Notes: generated by a model not told the origin, from the sequence alone. 64,000 bases of DNA from Streptomyces spectabilis (GCF_008704795.1 NZ_CP023690.1:8318501-8382500), one strand, 5' to 3'. Counted from the first letter of the stretch, positions 1 to 9,111 are shown. A program made the numbers and translations.

Positions 1-1
1 G

Positions 2-142
2 CCGGCCGAAGCCGGCGGTGAGCGGGCGGGCCGCCCGAAGCAGCTCCGCAACCTGGAGGCCTGGGCCAAGGCGGCCCCGATCCGTCTCGCCGGCTACGAG
101 GACGACCTCGCCGAGCCGCACATCCTGCCGGGTATCGACTGA
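2..142 (+). CDS. C-terminal fragment of an unidentified protein
   Basis: This reading frame is open from the left edge and stops at a TGA at 140-142. It encodes the last 46 residues of a protein, ending in an acidic stretch and ILPGID. Codon use is typical of the window, and a perfect terminator hairpin follows within 25 bases, which supports a real gene end. The fragment has no motif I recognise, so no function is given. The start and most of the gene lie outside the window. Confidence 0.6.
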   Translation, partial: PAEAGGERAGRPKQLRNLEAWAKAAPIRLAGYEDDLAEPHILPGID

Positions 143-166
143 CGGTATCCGCCCGCACGCACCACA

Positions 167-200
167 CACCCCGCGCCGTCCCCACGGCGCGGGGTGTTTG
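167..200 (+). terminator. Perfect 13-bp hairpin terminator
   Basis: CACCCCGCGCCGT at 167-179 pairs perfectly with 184-196 around a CCCC loop and is followed by TTTG. It lies just after the stop of the first, truncated gene and ahead of the ArsR/MFS unit, so it separates the two transcripts. Confidence 0.85.
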
Positions 201-274
201 TCGACGCCGCACGTTCCCGGCCGTCTCGGGCCCCGCCCGGGGTCGCGTCCCGGGGCGCGCCCGGGCCGTGCACG

Positions 275-314
275 ACTTTCCCAAAGAAACTCTGCAAAAA
301 CTCTTTTGGAAAGT
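275..314. promoter_or_regulatory. AT-rich palindromic operator of the ArsR/MFS unit
   Basis: Arms ACTTTCCCAAAGA (275-287) and TCTTTTGGAAAGT (302-314) form an inverted repeat matching at 12 of 13 positions across a 14-base spacer. The spacer region also repeats AAACTCT. It is a markedly AT-rich island in a very GC-rich background and ends 25 bases before the ATG at 340. I infer that it is the autoregulatory site of the regulator encoded downstream. Confidence 0.7.
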
Positions 315-339
315 GGCGACGGCGACCTACGCTGCCCAT

Positions 340-1110
340 ATGGCTGACGAAAACCGGGTCCTCGACCCCGAGCGGGACGCCGCCGCCCTCAAGGCCCTCA
401 CCCACCCCCTGCGCATCACTCTGCTCGGCCTGCTGCGCGCGGACGGCCCCGCCACGGCGAGCGAGCTCGCCGTGAAGACCGGTGAGTCGTCCGCCTCCAC
501 CAGCTACCACCTGCGGGTCCTGGCGAAGTACGGGTTCGTGGCCGAGGCCGAGCACCGCGACGGACGCGAGCGGCGCTGGCGCCCGGTGCACGCGGTCACC
601 AGCTGGAACAACGAGGAGATGGACGCCTCGCCGGCGGGCCGCGCCTTCATGAGCCGCATGGCCCGGCGCCAGCTCGACCATCTGCACCGCTCCCTGGCCC
701 GGTACGAGCGGGACCTGGACGCCGGGCGCATCGGGCCCGAGTGGCGCCGGCACGCCGGGATCACCGACCTCATGCCGCGCCTGACGGCCGACTCCCTCGC
801 CGAGCTGTGGCAGGCCTTCGAGGGGAAGCTGGCGGAGCTGACGGAGCGGGACGCCGAGGACCCGCGGGCGGAGCAGGTCGTGGTCTTCGCCGCGACCCTG
901 CCGGTGGCGGCGCGGATGCCGGGGGAGTACGACCCGCTCGCGGCACCCGGCGAAGGCGACGAGCCCGGCGGGGCGGAGCGAAGCACCGCTTCCGGAGGCG
1001 GGCCCGCGGGGCCGGAGGAACCCGGCGCGGACGGACCGGACGGGCCCGGCGTCCCCCACGGCCACGACGGCCCCGGCGGGCACCGCAACGTCAGCTGGGG
1101 TGCGTCGTGA
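340..1110 (+). CDS. ArsR-family (HTH_20-like) transcriptional regulator
   Basis: A 256-residue predicted DNA-binding repressor. A winged helix covers roughly residues 10-85 (LKALTHPLRITLLGLL, then SASTSYHLRVLAKYGFV), the ArsR pattern. The middle is helical and the last 50 residues are a Gly/Pro/Asp-rich tail without motifs. ATG 340 is chosen because it lies just after the palindromic operator; a longer start at 268 would place that operator inside the gene. GTGA overlap couples it to the MFS exporter. Regulator-exporter pairs like this usually sense a drug or metabolite, but no ligand can be named. No metal-binding Cys cluster typical of true ArsR sensors is visible. Confidence 0.85.
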   Translation: MADENRVLDPERDAAALKALTHPLRITLLGLLRADGPATASELAVKTGESSASTSYHLRVLAKYGFVAEAEHRDGRERRWRPVHAVTSWNNEEMDASPAGRAFMSRMARRQLDHLHRSLARYERDLDAGRIGPEWRRHAGITDLMPRLTADSLAELWQAFEGKLAELTERDAEDPRAEQVVVFAATLPVAARMPGEYDPLAAPGEGDEPGGAERSTASGGGPAGPEEPGADGPDGPGVPHGHDGPGGHRNVSWGAS

Positions 1111-2456
1111 CGGTCCGGCAGCCCCTCGCCCCCCGCGTCGCCCGGCGCCGGTACGTGATCGCCAGCGGACTGTTCTGGCTGCCGATGGGCCTCGCCATCG
1201 CCCCCATGGTCCCGCTGATGACCGAGCGGGGACTCGCCCTCGCGGCGGTCGCGGGATGCATAGCCGCACACTCGCTCACCGCCGCGCTGCTCGAACTGCC
1301 CACCGGCGGACTCGCGGACGTCCTCGGCCGCCGGACTGTACTCGCCGCCGCGGGCGCGCTCGACGCGGTGGCGCTCACCCTGCACGCGCTCGGCACCACC
1401 GCCTGGGTGCTCGCCCTCGCCATGGCCCTCAAGGGAGCGGGCCGCGCCCTGTCCAGCGGCCCCGCGGAGGCCTGGTACGTCGACACCGTGCAGGCGAGCG
1501 CGGGACCCGACGCCGAGCTGCGCACCGGCCTGGCGCGCGGCGCCACCGCCACCTCCGTCGCCCTGGCGGTCGGCACCCTCGTCGGCGGCGCGCTGCCCTG
1601 GCTCCTCGGGCTCGGCCCCGACCTCGGCGGCCGCCTCGACGAGGCCACGTCGGGGCTCGTCCTGCCGCTGTCCGTACCGGCGCTGCTCGGCGTGGCCGTC
1701 GCGCTCGCCTTCATCGTGTACGTGCTGACGGCGCTGCCCGAGCCGCCACGGCCCCGCGCCACCCTGCGCGGCGTGCTGCGCGAGGTCCCGGGCGCCATCG
1801 CCGCCGGGATCCGCCTGGGCGGCAGCGACGCCCTGGTGCGCCGGGTCGTGCTCAGCGCGGGCGCGGCGGGCAGCGCCCTGGTCACCGTCGAACTGCTCAC
1901 CCCGGGCCGCGCCGCAGACCTGACCGGCGCGGCGGAGTCGGGCGCGGTGGTCTTCGCGGGACTCGCCTGCGGCGGATTCCTGTGCTCGGCCCTCGGCAGC
2001 CAGCTCGCCCCGCCCGTCGCCCGCCTCGCCGGCGGCGGGGAGCGCGCCGTCCTGCTCTGCCTCGGTGCCGCCGGGGGCGGCCTTCTGCTGCTCGCGGTCA
2101 CGGCGACCGCCACGGGACCGGCCCCCGTGCTCCTCGCGGTCGGCGGCTACGCGCTCGTGTATCTGGGCCTCGGCGCGGCGAACCCCAGCCAGAACGAGCT
2201 GCTGCACCACCGGGTGACGAGCGAGGGCCGGGCCACCGCGCTGTCCGTCCAGTCCCTCGCACTGCAACTGGTCGGCGCCCTCACGGGGTTGGCCGCCGGG
2301 CTCCTGCCGGCCGGGACCGCGCGCTGGCTGCTCGGCGCCGCCGTGCTGCTCGCGGGCGCCGCGCTGTGGGCGCGCCGCACGGAACCGGCCGCCGCTCCCG
2401 GCGCACCCGCGGATCGGTTCCCGCTGGTCAACTCCGATTCGGCGGCGGAACGTTGA
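1107..2456 (+). CDS. MFS transporter
   Basis: A 449-residue polytopic membrane protein with about twelve hydrophobic segments. The classic MFS loop 2-3 signature is present as GGLADVLGRRT at residues 67-77, followed by the second half of the fold. The start is the GTG at 1107, which overlaps the stop of the regulator gene by four bases, so the two are translationally coupled. It probably exports a toxic compound or metabolite under control of its upstream partner. Substrate cannot be told from sequence. Length is normal for the family. Confidence 0.85.
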   Translation: MTVRQPLAPRVARRRYVIASGLFWLPMGLAIAPMVPLMTERGLALAAVAGCIAAHSLTAALLELPTGGLADVLGRRTVLAAAGALDAVALTLHALGTTAWVLALAMALKGAGRALSSGPAEAWYVDTVQASAGPDAELRTGLARGATATSVALAVGTLVGGALPWLLGLGPDLGGRLDEATSGLVLPLSVPALLGVAVALAFIVYVLTALPEPPRPRATLRGVLREVPGAIAAGIRLGGSDALVRRVVLSAGAAGSALVTVELLTPGRAADLTGAAESGAVVFAGLACGGFLCSALGSQLAPPVARLAGGGERAVLLCLGAAGGGLLLLAVTATATGPAPVLLAVGGYALVYLGLGAANPSQNELLHHRVTSEGRATALSVQSLALQLVGALTGLAAGLLPAGTARWLLGAAVLLAGAALWARRTEPAAAPGAPADRFPLVNSDSAAER

Positions 2457-2460
2457 CGTG

Positions 2461-2492
2461 ACGCGGTGGAACCGCGGCGCCGCTCACCGCGT
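2461..2492 (+). terminator. Weak hairpin after the MFS gene
   Basis: ACGCGGTG (2461-2468) and CACCGCGT (2485-2492) are perfect inverted arms around a 16-base GC-rich loop. The site begins 5 bases after the MFS stop and precedes the CHAT gene. There is no T run, so it could also act as an operator. Confidence 0.4.
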
Positions 2493-2533
2493 TACCTGGG
2501 GGGTGAGGTGACGGACGGCGTGAGGGGGACGCG

Positions 2534-5500
2534 GTGCTGGGGCTGACCATGCTGGTGACGTGGGCCAGGTCGATGCACGACCGGTTCGGACCGCAGCCGC
2601 CCGATGTTCCGGGGGCCCGCGGGACCGCGCGGGCGCCGCAGGCGCCGGCGGTCGACCGGGCGGCGGCCGAGGAGCGGCTGCGCGCCCTCGCGGCCCTGCC
2701 GCCCGCGGCCCGCCGCGACGACGTGGCGGAGCGCTCGGCCGACGCGACGACCAGCCTGCTCGCGGACCTCTTCGCGTACGGGGCGACCTGCGAGGACCCC
2801 TGGCGGGTGCGCGCGGAGGCCGGGCTCCTGGCCGACGTGCTCGAAGCGGTCGTTGCCGCGCTCGGAGTCGGCCGCGACCCCCGCCGGAGCGACGCCCGGC
2901 GCGTCGCCCAGATGCTGGCCGCGCAGACCCACCTGGTGCACGGCATCGCCGCCGACGCGATCGGCCACCGGGACGAGGCGCACCGCCACTTCTCGCTCGC
3001 CGCGCACCCGGCCGCCGCCCGGGTCGACGGCGTCGCCTTCGCCCTCGGCACCGTCGGAGCCGCCCTCACCGACGAGGAGGCCGACCGCGACTCCCTCGCC
3101 GAGGTCCCCGAGGCCGCCCGGGACATGCTGGACCCGCTGGAGGAGATGTGCGGGTACGAACTCGCCGTGCTCCGCCGCGCGCTGAGGGTGCGCCGCGCGG
3201 CGTACGACGTGGTGGCCACGGTCGCCGAGGACGGCGACCACGAGGAGGGCAGCCGGGAAGCGGCCCTGAAGCGCTGGCTGGACCGGTGGGGGCCGGGCGC
3301 GGAGGCCGAGCTGTGGATCGCCTGGAGGAACGCGTTCGTCGACAGGCTGTCGGAGAGCGAGAGCGAGAGCGAGAGCGATAGCGGGAGCGAAGAGGGAGAG
3401 CGTGGCGACGAGGCGCTCCTGGAGTGGGCGGCGCTCGGCGACCGGGCGCTCGCGGCCTACCCGGACGCCCCGAGGTTCCGCTGGACGCTCGCCCGCCATC
3501 TGCGGGCCCGGGGCGCGACGGCCCGCGAGATCCGCGTCCTGACGGACCTCGTGGCCGACGACCCCGCGGACCCGCAGGCGGTCCGGCCGCTGGCCAACGC
3601 CTACGCCGAGGCGGGCCGCCTGGACGAGGCCGTCGCGCTGCTGCGCTCCCGGATCTCGGACCCGCCGGTGCCCGACGACGAGCCCTTCGTCGAGCTGATC
3701 GTGCTGCTCCTCGCCGCCAGGCTGCGCCCGGAGGCGGGGGAGTGGGACGAGGAGCTGGCCCGCATCACCGGCGGCCGCCGCATCACCGACGTCCTGCCGA
3801 CGACGGGCAACGCCCCCGCCCCCGCCGCCCGTCCGCCCGTGTACGCGCTGTTCAAGGACGGCGAACTGCTCATCGACCCCAAGAGCGGAAGCGTGCCGCC
3901 GGGCGAGGTCGCCGCCCAGCTGTGGGCCGCGATGATCGCGGGCAGCCCGGAGGGCGCGGACCAGCTCCAGCGCCTCGCCGAGGACGAGCCGGGCCTCGCG
4001 GCCAAGGTGGCGAAGCTCCTCGGCGTCTCCCTGGTGACCCGCGCCCAGCGCGAGGCGTCCGAGCTCATCGGCCGCGGCGAACACCACTTCCACCGCGGTG
4101 AGTACGCCGACGCGGCGACGTACTACCAACGCGCCCTCGACGCCGACCCGGAGAGCTCGCTCGCCCTGCTGATGCTCGGCGACGTGCACTTCGTCCGCCG
4201 CGAGATGGGGCTCGCCCGGGTCTACTTCCAGGAGTCGCTCGCCGTCGAGGAGACGCCGATGGCCTGGCGCTTCCTCGGCGACACCTTCCGCGACGCGCTC
4301 GACGGTGCGGACGAGGCCCGGCGCGCCTACGAACGCGCGCTGGCTCTCGACCCCGGCTACGGCGGCGCCCGGCAGTCCCTCGAAGCGCTGCCGCCCCGGA
4401 CCGCCGTGCCCCCGCCCGCACCCGAACCGGCCGCCGAGGCGACCGTGCCGCAACCCCCGGACGCCGACGCGTCCGCGGCCGGACCTCCGGCGGACGCACC
4501 TGTGACGGCCGAGCCCGCGGCGGCCGAACCCCACGAGCCCGCGCGCTTCGGCGCCCCCTACGGCGGACCCATCGGCCTGCCGGTCTCCGGACCCACCTCG
4601 GGCACCGGGATCAACGCCGCGCTGCCCGCCGAGCTCGAAGCCGCCGTGCGGGAGCGCGAGCCCGCGCTCGGCGAGCTGCTCGCCGCGGCCACCGACGACG
4701 ACCGCTTCGACACCTGGCTGCGCACCGAGGGCGCGGACCACTGGCCCGGCGCCCTCGACACCCTGCGGATGATGGTGTTCCACTGGGCCGCCAAGGCGGG
4801 CGACTTCGAGCGCTCCCTGCTGCTCGCCCGGCGCGGCGTACAGCTCGCGGAGCACCTGGACCAGCAGTGGCCCACCGGCGACCCCGAGGAGCCCGGCCGG
4901 GCACGGCTGCTCGCGGACGCCCTCAAGCAGGCCGCGGCCGTCCTCGACGACATGGGGCGCTACAGCGAGGCGTACGACCTGCTGCGCCAGGCCGAGCGGT
5001 GGCTGGTGACCGACGAGCACGAGCGGGAGCGCGCGGGCCGTGCCCCGTGGCTCGACTTCGGGCAGTTCAGCAGCCTCGACGGCTGGGCGGCGCTGTACCG
5101 CGACCTCGCCCGGGTGGCGCGCCGCTGCGGCGACGCGGCCGCGGCCGAGGACTACCAGCGCAGGCTCGACGAGATCACCGCCGACGTCCCGGCCAGCGAC
5201 CATGAGCGGATCGTGTCGCTCGTCGAACTCGCCATGGCCTGGCACCAGCTGGGGGAGCGGGAGCGCGCTCTGAGCTGGTTCCACGAGGCCCTGCCGCTCG
5301 CCGAGCGGGAGGCGCTGCGCTCCCCGGTGCCGGTCGCGCTCGCCACCGTCCACCACTACCTGGGCGTGGTCCTCGGCGAACAGGGCTTCCCGCGCATGGC
5401 CCTGCACCACCTCGCCGAAGCCCGGATGCGCAACTCCGGCAACGCCGACCGGCTCGCCCAGGACTGGCTCGCCACCGCCGCCGTGCTGCGCCGCTGGCCC

Positions 5501-7258
5501 GACCTCGGCCACGCCGTGCTCGCGTACGAGCAGGTCCTGCAGCTGTCGGGCGTGCCGGGGCAGAAGGGCGACCCGCTGTTCTGGGCGCCCCGGGGCGAGC
5601 CCACGGCGACGCGGGGCCACCGCGTCCTGTCCGCCGAGCGCGCCTGGCCCGCGATCCTGCCCATGGCCCACGCGGCCTGGGAGTACGGCGAGACGTACAC
5701 GGCCACCGACGTGCTCGAACTCGGCGTGGACCTGGCCGACCTGGTGCGCGCGGCCGAACCGGACCCCGAGCGGCGCACCCACCTGACGGACGGCCGGGCC
5801 GAGGCGTACGAACTGCTGACCCGCTACCGCCTGCGGCGCGCGGAGAGCGAGGCCCGCGGCGCGGCGGGCCGGGCCGCGGACCGTCCCGCCCGCGCGGACC
5901 AGGACCCGCGCCACCACGTCGCCGCGGCCTTCACCGCGTCCGAGCGGCTGCGCGCCCGCTCCCTGCTCGACGCCATGAGCACCGCCCAGCTCCGCGCGCC
6001 CGACGGCGTACCGCCCGCCCTCCTGGCCGACGAGGCGGCCCTCATCGGCGAGCGCGCGGCCCTCGCGGCGGGGCCCGCCGTGGACTGGCAGCGCCACTAC
6101 GACCTCACCGCGCGCCTCGACGCCCTGTGGCGCGAGCTCGCCGGGTACGGCCCGCTCGCCGAGGAGTACGTCGCGGTCCGCCGCGCCACCGTCACGGACC
6201 CCGGCGCCGTCTCCCGCGAACTCGCCGGACAGCGCACGGTGGTGGCCTCGTACGCGCTGCTCGACACCGGTGAGATCGCCCTCTTCACGCTGGGCGGCGA
6301 CGGTGACGGTGGCGCCGTGCGCGTCACCCCGGTGGACGCCGACGGCGCGGCGGTGCTGCGCTTCGTCGCGGACAACCTGGGCAGCGCCGGGCGCGTCCGC
6401 GAGATGGCCGAGGACATGCCGGGGCTCTTCCACCGCGTCCTCGACCCGCTCGTGGCCCCGCTGGCCGCGCTCACCCGGCCCGAGGACACCGTCGTCATCT
6501 GCCCCACCGGCGCCCTGCACCACGTGCCCTTCCACGCCCTGTGCCCCGACGCCTCCGGGGCGCTCATCGACCGCAACGCCGTGACGTATCTGCCGACCGT
6601 CTCGCTCCTGCGCACCTTCACCCACCGCACCCCCGTCGCGGGCGGCGGCGCCCTCGTCCTCGGCGACCCCGGCGGCGACCTGCCGCACGCGCGCGGCGAG
6701 GCCGTGGCCCTCGGCGAGCGCCTCGGCCGCGCCCCGCTGCTCGGTGAGCGGGCGACCCGGGAGCGGGTGCTGCGCGGCCTGCCCGACGCGGAGGTGTTCC
6801 ACGCCGCCTGCCACGCCTCCTTCGACGCCGCCGACCCGCTGTCCTCCGGACTCGTGCTCGCCGACGGCGTCCTGACGGCCCGTGACATCCTGCGCCAGGA
6901 CCTGCACGGCGTGCGGCTCGCCGTCCTGTCCGCCTGCGAGACCGGCCTCGGCCGCACCAGCCGCACCGACGACACGCTCGGCCTCAGCTGGTCCCTGCTG
7001 TACGCGGGCGTGCGGTCCCTGGTGATGAGCCTGTGGCGGGTGCCGGACGCCTCCACGGCCGCCCTCATGGGCGACTTCCACGATCTGACCGCCGCGGGCG
7101 AGGCGCCCGGCACCGCGCTGCGCGCCGCCGTGCGCGCCGCCCGCGACCGCCCGGGCGGCGACCGCCTGGAGCGCTGGGCGGCCTTCTGCCTGCTCGGCGA
7201 CTGGCGCGCCCCGCGCCCCGACCTCCGTTCCGCGACCCCAGGGAGCACCCCGTGCTGA
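2534..7258 (+). CDS. Large TPR-CHAT caspase-like protease protein
   Basis: A 1574-residue cytoplasmic protein. TPR-like helical repeats occur from about residue 330, are clear near 514-610 (GEHHFHRGEYADAATYYQRAL) and return at about 760-1130. The C-terminus is a CHAT domain, the caspase/separase-like cysteine protease fold. The conserved dyad is present: His1427 in HAACH and Cys1468 in LSACETG. A Ser/Glu run at about 273-290 comes from a (GAGAGC)4 tandem repeat. The GTG at 2534 follows a GAGGGGG ribosome site; ATG 2549 is an alternative. It overlaps the next gene by 7 bases. CHAT proteins with TPRs usually act in regulated proteolysis or cell-conflict pathways; the target is unknown. Confidence 0.85.
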   Translation: MLGLTMLVTWARSMHDRFGPQPPDVPGARGTARAPQAPAVDRAAAEERLRALAALPPAARRDDVAERSADATTSLLADLFAYGATCEDPWRVRAEAGLLADVLEAVVAALGVGRDPRRSDARRVAQMLAAQTHLVHGIAADAIGHRDEAHRHFSLAAHPAAARVDGVAFALGTVGAALTDEEADRDSLAEVPEAARDMLDPLEEMCGYELAVLRRALRVRRAAYDVVATVAEDGDHEEGSREAALKRWLDRWGPGAEAELWIAWRNAFVDRLSESESESESDSGSEEGERGDEALLEWAALGDRALAAYPDAPRFRWTLARHLRARGATAREIRVLTDLVADDPADPQAVRPLANAYAEAGRLDEAVALLRSRISDPPVPDDEPFVELIVLLLAARLRPEAGEWDEELARITGGRRITDVLPTTGNAPAPAARPPVYALFKDGELLIDPKSGSVPPGEVAAQLWAAMIAGSPEGADQLQRLAEDEPGLAAKVAKLLGVSLVTRAQREASELIGRGEHHFHRGEYADAATYYQRALDADPESSLALLMLGDVHFVRREMGLARVYFQESLAVEETPMAWRFLGDTFRDALDGADEARRAYERALALDPGYGGARQSLEALPPRTAVPPPAPEPAAEATVPQPPDADASAAGPPADAPVTAEPAAAEPHEPARFGAPYGGPIGLPVSGPTSGTGINAALPAELEAAVREREPALGELLAAATDDDRFDTWLRTEGADHWPGALDTLRMMVFHWAAKAGDFERSLLLARRGVQLAEHLDQQWPTGDPEEPGRARLLADALKQAAAVLDDMGRYSEAYDLLRQAERWLVTDEHERERAGRAPWLDFGQFSSLDGWAALYRDLARVARRCGDAAAAEDYQRRLDEITADVPASDHERIVSLVELAMAWHQLGERERALSWFHEALPLAEREALRSPVPVALATVHHYLGVVLGEQGFPRMALHHLAEARMRNSGNADRLAQDWLATAAVLRRWPDLGHAVLAYEQVLQLSGVPGQKGDPLFWAPRGEPTATRGHRVLSAERAWPAILPMAHAAWEYGETYTATDVLELGVDLADLVRAAEPDPERRTHLTDGRAEAYELLTRYRLRRAESEARGAAGRAADRPARADQDPRHHVAAAFTASERLRARSLLDAMSTAQLRAPDGVPPALLADEAALIGERAALAAGPAVDWQRHYDLTARLDALWRELAGYGPLAEEYVAVRRATVTDPGAVSRELAGQRTVVASYALLDTGEIALFTLGGDGDGGAVRVTPVDADGAAVLRFVADNLGSAGRVREMAEDMPGLFHRVLDPLVAPLAALTRPEDTVVICPTGALHHVPFHALCPDASGALIDRNAVTYLPTVSLLRTFTHRTPVAGGGALVLGDPGGDLPHARGEAVALGERLGRAPLLGERATRERVLRGLPDAEVFHAACHASFDAADPLSSGLVLADGVLTARDILRQDLHGVRLAVLSACETGLGRTSRTDDTLGLSWSLLYAGVRSLVMSLWRVPDASTAALMGDFHDLTAAGEAPGTALRAAVRAARDRPGGDRLERWAAFCLLGDWRAPRPDLRSATPGSTPC
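3353..3376 (+). repeat. (GAGAGC)4 hexanucleotide tandem repeat
   Basis: Four perfect GAGAGC units encode Glu-Ser pairs at residues 274-281 of the CHAT protein, followed by degenerate units to about 3388. The unit length is a multiple of three, so copy-number change would alter linker length without breaking the frame. Confidence 0.9.
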
Positions 7259-7935
7259 CCGCCACCGGCCTGCCCGCCGGATACGAGCTGATCGACCTCG
7301 TCACCCCGGCCGTGGAGGAGGACGAGCAGGACCGCGCCCTGGCCCCCGTCGGCGAGACCACGGTCACCCTGCTGCGGCGCGAGACCCGGATCGGGCTCGC
7401 CCGGGGCACCGTGCGGCGCGTGGCCGGCGCGGAGCCGGGCCGCACCGGTCACGACATCCCGCTGATCTGTGTGGTCCAGACGCATCCGGAGACCGATGTG
7501 CGCTGGTCGCGCCTGGTGATCGATCTGTCCCCCTCGCCCGGCGCGGTCGTGGCGGACATGTCGCCCACGCTCGTCGACGGCGAGAGCCCCGTGGAGCTGG
7601 AGACCACGTTGGGCGCGGGCCTCAGCTTCAACGTGGCCGCCTCCGGGCTCGGCGCGCAGCTGTCCCCGCAGGTCACCCGGCGCAAGACGGTGTACTGCCC
7701 GCGCATCACGTCCTCCGGCGTCGGATTCACCACCGCCTACTGGGACTTCAGGACATCCGACCGCGCCTTCCTGCACGTCAACGAGGAGCTGCGGCTGCTC
7801 GTCTCGGCCCCGGCGGACACGCCGGTGGAGGCCGCGGTGACCCTGCGCGCCCGCATCGTCCCCAAGGGCCTCGGCCGGGTGATCCGCCTGACGGGCAAGC
7901 TCGGCGGCGTCGAGGCGCGCTGCCGCCTCGCGTGA
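7252..7935 (+). CDS. Unknown protein coupled to the CHAT gene
   Basis: A 227-residue protein starting at GTG 7252 inside the last codons of the CHAT gene, a 7-base overlap that suggests translational coupling. No signal peptide, membrane segment or known motif is visible. The sequence alternates short hydrophobic and polar stretches (for example HDIPLICVVQTH and SGVGFTTAYWDF), suggesting a beta-rich fold. Because it is coupled to a CHAT protease-like gene it may be its substrate, regulator or effector; this is inference from position only. The LacI regulator converges on it with a 13-base gap. Confidence 0.75.
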   Translation: MLTATGLPAGYELIDLVTPAVEEDEQDRALAPVGETTVTLLRRETRIGLARGTVRRVAGAEPGRTGHDIPLICVVQTHPETDVRWSRLVIDLSPSPGAVVADMSPTLVDGESPVELETTLGAGLSFNVAASGLGAQLSPQVTRRKTVYCPRITSSGVGFTTAYWDFRTSDRAFLHVNEELRLLVSAPADTPVEAAVTLRARIVPKGLGRVIRLTGKLGGVEARCRLA

Positions 7936-7948
7936 CCGCGCGGACGCC

Positions 7949-9007
7949 TCACCCCGCCGCGCGCGCCGCGCCCGTGCTCTCCCGCTCGATCAGCGTCGGC
8001 AGCGGCACCTGCACCGTGCCCGCGGGACCGTCGTCGAGCAGGCCGAGGAGCTCGCGCGCGGCCGTCCGGCCGAACGACACCGTGTCCCGGGACAGGGCGG
8101 TCAGCCACGGGTGCACCATGCGGCACAGGGCCGAGTCCTCCCAGGCCACGACCGACACGTCGGCGGGCACGGCGAAGCCGAGCGAGGCCGCGGCCGCCAC
8201 GCCCGCGACGGCCATCACGTCGTTGTCGTAGACGAGGGCCGTCGGCGGCGCCGCCGAGCGCAGCACCCGGCGGGTCACGGCGGCGCCCTCGGCGTCCGAG
8301 TAGTCGGTGGTGACCGACCGCACCCCGTTCAGGCCCCGGCGCTCGGCCTCGGCCCGCAGCGTGCGTACGCGGCGCTCGGTGTGCGCGAGGCCGGGGAGCC
8401 CGGCGATGTGCACGATGCGGCGGTGCCCGAGCGCGTGCAGATGGCCGACGACGGACGCCATCGCGCCCGCGTCGTCGGCCCACACGGTCGAGAGCCCCGC
8501 GCGCGGCGGCCGGTCGGGGTCGGGCACGCCGCCGGTGACCACCGCGGGAAGGCCCAGCTCCTCGAGGAGCGCGGGCCGCGGGTCGTCGGTGCGCGGGTCC
8601 ACGACGAGGACGCCGTCGACCCGGTGCTCCGCCCACCACCGCCGGTAGGCCGCGCACTCCGCCTCGACGTCCTCCACCACCTGGAAGAGCAGGCCCAGTT
8701 GGCGCTCGGCCAGGACCTCCTGGATGCCCGAGATCAGCTGCAGGAAGAACGAGTCGACGCCGAGCGTGGCGGCGGGTCTCGCCACCACCAGGCCGACCGT
8801 GGCCGCGCCCTCGCCCGACAGGGCGCGCGCCGCCGTGCTGGGCCGCCAGCCCAGCTGCTCGGCGACCCTGCGCACCCGGTCACGGGTGACCTCGGAGACC
8901 CCGGGCCTGTCGTTGAGCGCGAAGGAGACGGCGCTCTCGGAGACCCCCGCACGCCGGGCGATGTCCTTCATGGTCGGCCGGCGAGCCGGTGACCGCTTGC
9001 CTTGCAC
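7949..9007 (-). CDS. LacI-family transcriptional regulator of the glycan locus
   Basis: A 352-residue repressor. The LacI helix-turn-helix is at residues 13-32 (MKDIARRAGVSESAVSFALN), followed by the hinge with its AARALSG motif. A periplasmic-binding-like sugar-sensing domain fills the rest. An internal ATG at residue 13 is a possible alternative start. It is divergent from the ABC binding-protein gene, and two LacI-type half-symmetric sites lie between them at 9061-9098. It is therefore the likely repressor of the uptake and glycosidase genes 9313-17041, relieved by a mannose-containing or related oligosaccharide. The inducer is inferred from the enzymes only. Confidence 0.9.
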   Translation of the reverse strand: MQGKRSPARRPTMKDIARRAGVSESAVSFALNDRPGVSEVTRDRVRRVAEQLGWRPSTAARALSGEGAATVGLVVARPAATLGVDSFFLQLISGIQEVLAERQLGLLFQVVEDVEAECAAYRRWWAEHRVDGVLVVDPRTDDPRPALLEELGLPAVVTGGVPDPDRPPRAGLSTVWADDAGAMASVVGHLHALGHRRIVHIAGLPGLAHTERRVRTLRAEAERRGLNGVRSVTTDYSDAEGAAVTRRVLRSAAPPTALVYDNDVMAVAGVAAAASLGFAVPADVSVVAWEDSALCRMVHPWLTALSRDTVSFGRTAARELLGLLDDGPAGTVQVPLPTLIERESTGAARAAG

Positions 9008-9060
9008 CCGTTGCCCCTTTCCGCGTGCGGAGTGCCCGATGCACCCCGGCCGCGCAGGTA

Positions 9061-9111
9061 CTAATGCGCTTGAGCTAGCACACCCTAAAGCGCATTAGCT
9101 GTTGGTGACAA
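9061..9111. promoter_or_regulatory. LacI operators and divergent promoters
   Basis: Two 14-base LacI-type sites, CTAATGCGCTTGAG (9061-9074) and CTAAAGCGCATTAG (9085-9098), have centres 24 bases apart. Their outer halves form a perfect 11-bp inverted repeat. A plus promoter fits TTGAGC (9070-9075), 17 bases, CATTAG (9093-9098). A minus promoter fits TTGTCA (complement of 9106-9111), 18 bases, TAGGGT (complement of 9082-9087). Repressor bound here would block both. The rest of the 305-base gap (9008-9312) shows no gene. Confidence 0.7.

Noticed and set aside
268..339. Earlier start for the ArsR-like gene at 268
   Set aside because: It would place the palindromic operator inside the coding region and add residues that do not fit the family.
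2492..7081. A 1529-residue open frame on the minus strand opposite the CHAT gene
   Set aside because: It is a GC-driven shadow: its sequence is repetitive Gly/Val/Arg-rich with no domain, while the plus frame has clear CHAT and TPR motifs. The same holds for the long antisense frames at 13997-16858, 31293-35294 and 20409-22817.
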